Source: Saccharothrix sp. NRRL B-16314 (GTDB lineage: Bacteria; Actinomycetota; Actinomycetes; Mycobacteriales; Pseudonocardiaceae). Taken from it: a DNA stretch of 9,195 bases. The notes beneath the pieces were generated by a model. The model saw only the letters and a program-made list of their open reading frames with translations. It was not told the DNA's origin and searched no databases. Location of the stretch: contig NZ_JNXC01000061.1 in assembly GCF_000716595.1 (NCBI RefSeq), forward strand, positions 1-9,195, read 5' to 3'. Numbering within the stretch: position 1 is the first letter of the stretch; every line of letters begins with the position of its first letter. Shown in pieces: positions 6,443 to 9,195 of the stretch. The position numbers and the translations under genes were made by a program.

Positions 6443-7018
6443 GTGACCGCCGCCCAGGACGTCGTGCCGCTGCCGGAGGACCCGCTGACGGAGGTCGCCA
6501 CCGCCGTGCTGGGTGCCGGCCGTCACGTGGTGATCGACCTGCTGGACGTCGTGCGCCACCACGGATCGCCGCCGGTGGACGTGGTCCGCGCGGGTGACGA
6601 CCTGTTGCCCCGGTTGGCCCACGAGAACGCGCTGGACCAGGCGTTGGTGCTGGCCCGGCAGGCGTTGCGGCCCGGCGGCCTGTTCGTCGCCGCGGTGCCC
6701 GAGCTGGACAAGCTCGGCCGGCTGCGGCCGACGGCGCCGCCGCCGAAGGTGTCCGGGCGTGGCCAGGAGCGGCAGGTGACGGTGCAGCTGTGGGACTGGG
6801 CGGCCGACGGCGAGTCCTACGCGCTGGAGGTCGTGCAGCTGGTGCGCGGCGCGGAGGCGTGGGAGGTGGCGAACAGCGTGTCCACCCGGCACCGCGTGCT
6901 GTCGCCCGAGCAGGTTTCCGCTTCGCTGACCGACGCCGGGTTCGGTGCCGTGCAGCGGCTCTCGCCGGCCGAGTGCGGGCATCCGCTGCCGGTCTGGGTC
7001 GCGGTCGCGCCGGCATGA
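6443..7018 (+). CDS. class I methyltransferase-like protein lacking motif I
   Basis: This 191-residue cytoplasmic protein resembles the C-terminal two thirds of class I SAM-dependent methyltransferases. VVRAGDDLLPRLAHEN (48-62) corresponds to the motif with an acidic residue after the central strand. ALDQALVLARQALRPGGLFVAAVPE (63-87) contains the post-motif LRPGG turn. QLWDW (116-120) and a C-terminal LSPEQVSASLTDAGFGAVQRLSP block (153-175) match the last strands. The glycine-rich SAM-binding motif I and the helix before it are absent: only about 45 residues precede the DDLL block, and no such motif is visible in the upstream bases. Either it is a truncated relic, or it has a non-catalytic or unusual binding role. 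The start at 6443 is chosen from the promoter position; 6434 is the alternative. Its stop overlaps the next start (ATGA), which implies coupled translation with acVLRF1. Confidence 0.72.
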   Translation: MTAAQDVVPLPEDPLTEVATAVLGAGRHVVIDLLDVVRHHGSPPVDVVRAGDDLLPRLAHENALDQALVLARQALRPGGLFVAAVPELDKLGRLRPTAPPPKVSGRGQERQVTVQLWDWAADGESYALEVVQLVRGAEAWEVANSVSTRHRVLSPEQVSASLTDAGFGAVQRLSPAECGHPLPVWVAVAPA

Positions 7019-7731
7019 GCCGGATCCGCCCGGTCGCCGGTGGTGGGCGGGCGGTCGAGGTGCCGCCGGAACGCCTGGAAGGGTGGTTCTCGAGGTTCGG
7101 CGCCCGGCATGGCGGGGTGGTGTCCACGTCCGTGACGCCGGATCTGTGCCTGGTTTCGGCGGTGGACGGAGCAGAGGCTTCGGTGGCTCCCGGCTTCGGC
7201 GGTAAATTCACCCGTTCGGGTGAACGGTTTTCCGGGCTGGAGCTGGGTCCGTTACTCGCTTACGCGCTCGTTCCGCGTCGGATCGGGCTACTGCTGGTGC
7301 GGCTCGGCGGGCACAGCATCGGCGTCGCGCAGGACGGTGTGGTGCTGGTGTCGACTACGGACAGTCGCCAGGTGCACGGCCGGAACAAGGCCGGCGGGTG
7401 GTCGCAGCAGCGGTTCGCGCGGCGTCGGGAAGGGCAGGCGCGGGTCGCCCTCCAGGCGGCGGCGGACGATGCGGTGCGGGTGTTGGCCGCGCGGGTCGGC
7501 GAGTTGGACGCGGTCGTGCTGGGCGGTGACCGTCAGGCGTTGGACGCCCTTCGGGGTGACCGTCGGCTGGATGACGTGTTCGCGCTGGCGTCGCCGCGGG
7601 TGTTGGACGTGCCGGAGCCCCGGCGGGCGGTGCTGGACGAGGCCGCGGTCCGGGCGCGTGCGGTCGAGGTCGTCGTCCGGGAACTCCCCGAAACTCGTGA
7701 CAACCCCAACGCACCCCGACCGCATTCATAA
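7015..7731 (+). CDS. acVLRF1 family peptidyl-tRNA hydrolase
   Basis: This 238-residue protein is recognised as the actinobacterial Vms1-like release factor 1 family. The family is related to eRF1 and to yeast Vms1, which hydrolyses peptidyl-tRNA to free nascent chains from stalled, split ribosomes. The hallmark is VHGRNKAGGWSQQRFARRRE (120-139): a Gly-Gly loop followed by glutamines (Q131, Q132) and a basic helix, corresponding to the catalytic loop of the VLRF1 domain. Upstream strands (RIGLLLVRLGGHSIGVAQDG, 89-108) and the downstream helix plus AVVLGGDRQALDALRGD (166-182) complete the RNase H-like core. No signal peptide or membrane segment is seen. The ATG at 7015 overlaps the preceding stop by four bases, so the two genes form an operon and translation is coupled. 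It probably works in ribosome-associated quality control; which partner splits the ribosome is not evident here. Confidence 0.88.
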   Translation: MSRIRPVAGGGRAVEVPPERLEGWFSRFGARHGGVVSTSVTPDLCLVSAVDGAEASVAPGFGGKFTRSGERFSGLELGPLLAYALVPRRIGLLLVRLGGHSIGVAQDGVVLVSTTDSRQVHGRNKAGGWSQQRFARRREGQARVALQAAADDAVRVLAARVGELDAVVLGGDRQALDALRGDRRLDDVFALASPRVLDVPEPRRAVLDEAAVRARAVEVVVRELPETRDNPNAPRPHS

Positions 7732-7770
7732 GGGTGAGAGGGCACCGGTGATCGGTGGCCCCACGAACCC

Positions 7771-7776
7771 GAGGAG
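7771..7776 (+). promoter_or_regulatory. ribosome binding site selecting a TTG start
   Basis: GAGGAG lies five bases before the TTG at 7782. Upstream, the in-frame GTG at 7755 has no comparable site and would add nine residues ahead of the signal peptide, so TTG is favoured. Confidence 0.65.
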
Positions 7777-7781
7777 CAGTC

Positions 7782-8174
7782 TTGCTGCGCAAACGACTCG
7801 TGCTGGCGGCCGGGGCCATCGTGCTCTGCGGTGTCGCCGTGGCGGTGCCGGCGTTGGCGTCCGGCGGCGGTGGCGAGGCGCCGCCGTCCACCACGGTCGC
7901 ACCGACCACCACCACTTCGATCGCCACGTCGCCTCCCGTGACGTCGCCTCCCTTGACTTCGCCTCCGGTGACGTCGCCTCCCGTGATGGCGACCACCACG
8001 ATCGCCACGTCGCCCCCGCTGCCGACCGTCCCGCCACCGGTCATGGTCACCACCGCCCCGGTGGGCACCGGGCCGCACCCGACGGTGACGACGTCGCCCG
8101 GGGCGCCGATCCTTGTGACGCCGCCGACGACACGGCCGCCGCTGCCCACGACGACGGTCACCACGAGGCGCTGA
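7782..8174 (+). CDS. secreted Thr/Ser/Pro-rich protein of unknown function
   Basis: This 130-residue protein is not assigned to a family. Residues 1-27 are a signal peptide: MLRKR, a hydrophobic core (LVLAAGAIVLCGVAVAV), and a likely cleavage after ALA at residue 26. The C at residue 16 is not in a lipobox, so this does not look like a lipoprotein. The mature part is almost only Thr, Ser, Pro, Val and Gly, with no cysteine and little charge, so it should be extended and disordered, perhaps cell-wall-associated or glycosylated. Residues 49-68 are four 5-residue repeats of the TSPPV type. The gene uses a TTG start at 7782. It lies 50 bp after acVLRF1 and 4 bp before the SigE-family sigma gene, so it is probably co-transcribed with the latter. 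Its style matches the extracellular tail of the membrane protein downstream. It may be a structural or sensory envelope component; this is inference. Confidence 0.72.
   Translation: MLRKRLVLAAGAIVLCGVAVAVPALASGGGGEAPPSTTVAPTTTTSIATSPPVTSPPLTSPPVTSPPVMATTTIATSPPLPTVPPPVMVTTAPVGTGPHPTVTTSPGAPILVTPPTTRPPLPTTTVTTRR
7926..7985 (+). repeat. four tandem 15-bp repeats encoding TSPPV
   Basis: Four consecutive 15-bp units of the form ACGTCGCCTCCCGTG, in frame, encode TSPPV/L. Units 1 and 4 are identical; units 2 and 3 differ at one and two positions. Such arrays can vary in copy number by slippage. They form the repetitive middle of the secreted protein. Confidence 0.85.
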
Positions 8175-8178
8175 CGGC

Positions 8179-8694
8179 GTGAGCTGGGACGCGGAGTTCA
8201 CCCACTACTTCGACCGGTGCGCCGACTCGATGCGCTTCACCGCGTTCTTGTTGTGCGGCAATCACCACGAGGCCGAAGACGTGGTGCAGTCCGCGTTCCT
8301 CAAGCTGTACCTGGCCGGGCCGAGGCTGGTGCAGGACGGAGGGCTGGAGTCCTACCTCCGGCAGATCGTGGTGCGCACGTTCCTGGCCGAGCGGCGTCGG
8401 GTGCGGTGGAAACGGGAGAAGCTCACCGACGTGCTGCCGGAGGTGCCGGTGGCGGGGTCGTTGAGCGAGGACAAGCTCGTGGTGTGGCAGGCGCTGCGAG
8501 CCGTGCCCGCCAAGCAGCGGGCGACGCTCGTGCTGCGGTACTGGCACGACCTGGGGGTGGAGGAGGCGGCAGCGGCCCTCGGTTGCTCGGTGGGAACGGT
8601 GAAGAGCAACACGAACCGAGGGCTCAAGGTGTTGCGGCAGAGGCTGGGGCCGGAGTTCGGGGCGTTGTGGCAGGAGGTGTCGCGCGGTGCTTGA
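8179..8694 (+). CDS. SigE-family ECF RNA polymerase sigma factor
   Basis: This 171-residue alternative sigma factor of the extracytoplasmic function type resembles the actinobacterial SigE group. Region 2 spans about residues 8-75: FDRCADSMRFTAFLLCGNHHEAEDVVQSAFLKLY carries the core-binding and -10 contact helices. Region 4 spans about 105-155: ALRAVPAKQRATLVLRYWHDLGVEEAAAALGCSVGTVKSNTNRGLKVLR is the -35-binding helix-turn-helix. There is no region 3 and no C-terminal extension, as expected. The GTG at 8179 lies four bases after the previous stop, so translation is probably coupled; the Shine-Dalgarno match is weak. The last eight bases overlap the downstream membrane-protein gene. Neighbours suggest envelope sensing with the downstream protein as antagonist. 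Its own target promoter is not identifiable here. Confidence 0.92.
   Translation: MSWDAEFTHYFDRCADSMRFTAFLLCGNHHEAEDVVQSAFLKLYLAGPRLVQDGGLESYLRQIVVRTFLAERRRVRWKREKLTDVLPEVPVAGSLSEDKLVVWQALRAVPAKQRATLVLRYWHDLGVEEAAAALGCSVGTVKSNTNRGLKVLRQRLGPEFGALWQEVSRGA
8672..8677 (+). promoter_or_regulatory. ribosome binding site inside the sigma gene
   Basis: AGGAGG lies within the end of the sigma coding sequence, nine bases before the GTG at 8687. It supports that start and independent initiation on the overlapping downstream gene. Confidence 0.7.
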
Positions 8695-9133
8695 GGACGA
8701 GCTGAAGAAGACGTTCGAGGAACTGAACATCCACCCCGTGCCGCGCACGTTCGGTGCGATGGACATCGTCCACCGGGGCGTCCGCCTCAAACGCCGCCGT
8801 CGTGCCTATGCGGTCGGTGCGACCGGCGCCGGCACGGCCGCGATGGTGGCGGTGGTGGTCGCCATCGCCCTGAACCAGTCGCCGGACCAGGACCAGGACA
8901 GCCCCGCGGGTCCGCCGGCCCCGGGTGAAACCACCACCAGCACCAGCAGGACCACCAGCACCACCGGCATCCCGACCAGCCCACCCGTCACCGCACCGAA
9001 CGGCGCCACTACCACGACCCTCGACCCCCCGGCGGCAACAACGAACCCGCAAACCTCCCCGACCACCACAACACGCCCGACCCTCACAACCAGCACCACC
9101 TACACACCCCTGCAAACCACCGCCCCCGGATAA
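8687..9133 (+). CDS. single-pass membrane protein, probable anti-sigma factor
   Basis: This 148-residue protein has a short cytoplasmic N-terminus (1-38), amphipathic at LEDELKKTFEELNI and ending in a basic cluster (RLKRRRR, 33-39). One transmembrane helix follows (about 41-62, AYAVGATGAGTAAMVAVVVAIAL). The C-terminal tail of about 85 residues is Thr/Ser/Pro-rich and would lie outside. The basic cluster on the N-terminal side supports N-in topology. The N-terminal part resembles the short regulators that commonly follow SigE-family genes, but it has no HxxxCxxC zinc anti-sigma motif, so the anti-sigma role rests on gene order and topology. The GTG at 8687 overlaps the sigma stop by eight bases. 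The tail contains TSPPVT and TTTT runs like those of the secreted protein upstream of the sigma gene. Confidence 0.78.
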   Translation: MLEDELKKTFEELNIHPVPRTFGAMDIVHRGVRLKRRRRAYAVGATGAGTAAMVAVVVAIALNQSPDQDQDSPAGPPAPGETTTSTSRTTSTTGIPTSPPVTAPNGATTTTLDPPAATTNPQTSPTTTTRPTLTTSTTYTPLQTTAPG

Positions 9134-9161
9134 CCCACCCGCCGGTCGCCCACACGAGGCC

Positions 9162-9195
<34 letters not shown>

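Noticed and set aside
6790..7014. Upstream extension of the acVLRF1 frame
   Set aside because: It overlaps the coding part of the preceding gene in another frame and is Gly/Arg-rich noise. The ATG at 7015 with the 4-base overlap is the natural start.
7732..7781. Separate promoter for the secreted protein and sigma gene
   Set aside because: GTGACA (7697-7702) resembles a -35, but the only -10-like sequence (CATAAG, 7727-7732) is 24 bases away. I could not support a promoter here.
7926..7985. Repeat array as a possible CRISPR
   Set aside because: The units are adjacent 15-bp coding repeats without spacers.

Overview
The window looks like the chromosome of a high-GC Gram-positive actinobacterium, most likely in the Pseudonocardiales (Saccharothrix/Lentzea/Actinosynnema type). 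This is inferred from the strong G/C third-position bias, GTG and TTG starts, leaderless-type promoters, the actinobacterial 5S rRNA 3' end, and an acVLRF1-type peptidyl-tRNA hydrolase. The sequence starts inside a 5S rRNA gene and ends in a 34-base run of C. Both are typical assembly break points, so the window is probably one complete short contig.

Layout: (1) 1-95 is the 3' end of a 5S rRNA followed by a strong intrinsic terminator, i.e. the end of an rrn operon. (2) 109-555 (-) is a small cysteine-rich hypothetical protein. It is divergent, with only 46 bp between start codons, from (3) 602-2167 (+), an HD-domain dNTP triphosphohydrolase (dGTPase family) that seems to be made from a leaderless mRNA. 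(4) 2312-5104 (+) is a large secreted subtilisin/sedolisin-like peptidase with a signal peptide, propeptide, interrupted catalytic domain, Ig-like module and C-terminal P/Homo B domain. The usual catalytic His position is occupied by Glu. (5) A bidirectional terminator at 5124-5154 separates it from the convergent (6) 5167-6144 (-), an HTH (XRE-like) regulator with a long beta-rich C-terminal domain.

(7) After a 298-bp divergent intergenic region comes a dense + strand run. A degenerate class I methyltransferase-like gene (6443-7018) overlaps by ATGA an acVLRF1 peptidyl-tRNA hydrolase gene (7015-7731). These are followed by a Thr/Pro-rich secreted protein (7782-8174), a SigE-family ECF sigma factor (8179-8694) and a single-pass membrane protein that is probably its anti-sigma factor (8687-9133).

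Two functional groups stand out. The methyltransferase-like/acVLRF1 pair is translationally coupled and probably acts in ribosome-associated quality control. The secreted protein/sigma/membrane protein trio looks like a cell-envelope signalling cassette, and the two extracytoplasmic proteins share the same Thr-Ser-Pro-Pro-rich sequence style. The most unusual items are the His-to-Glu peptidase, the methyltransferase-like partner of acVLRF1 that lacks the SAM-binding motif I, and the envelope cassette. I see no mobile element, CRISPR array, tRNA or phage gene.
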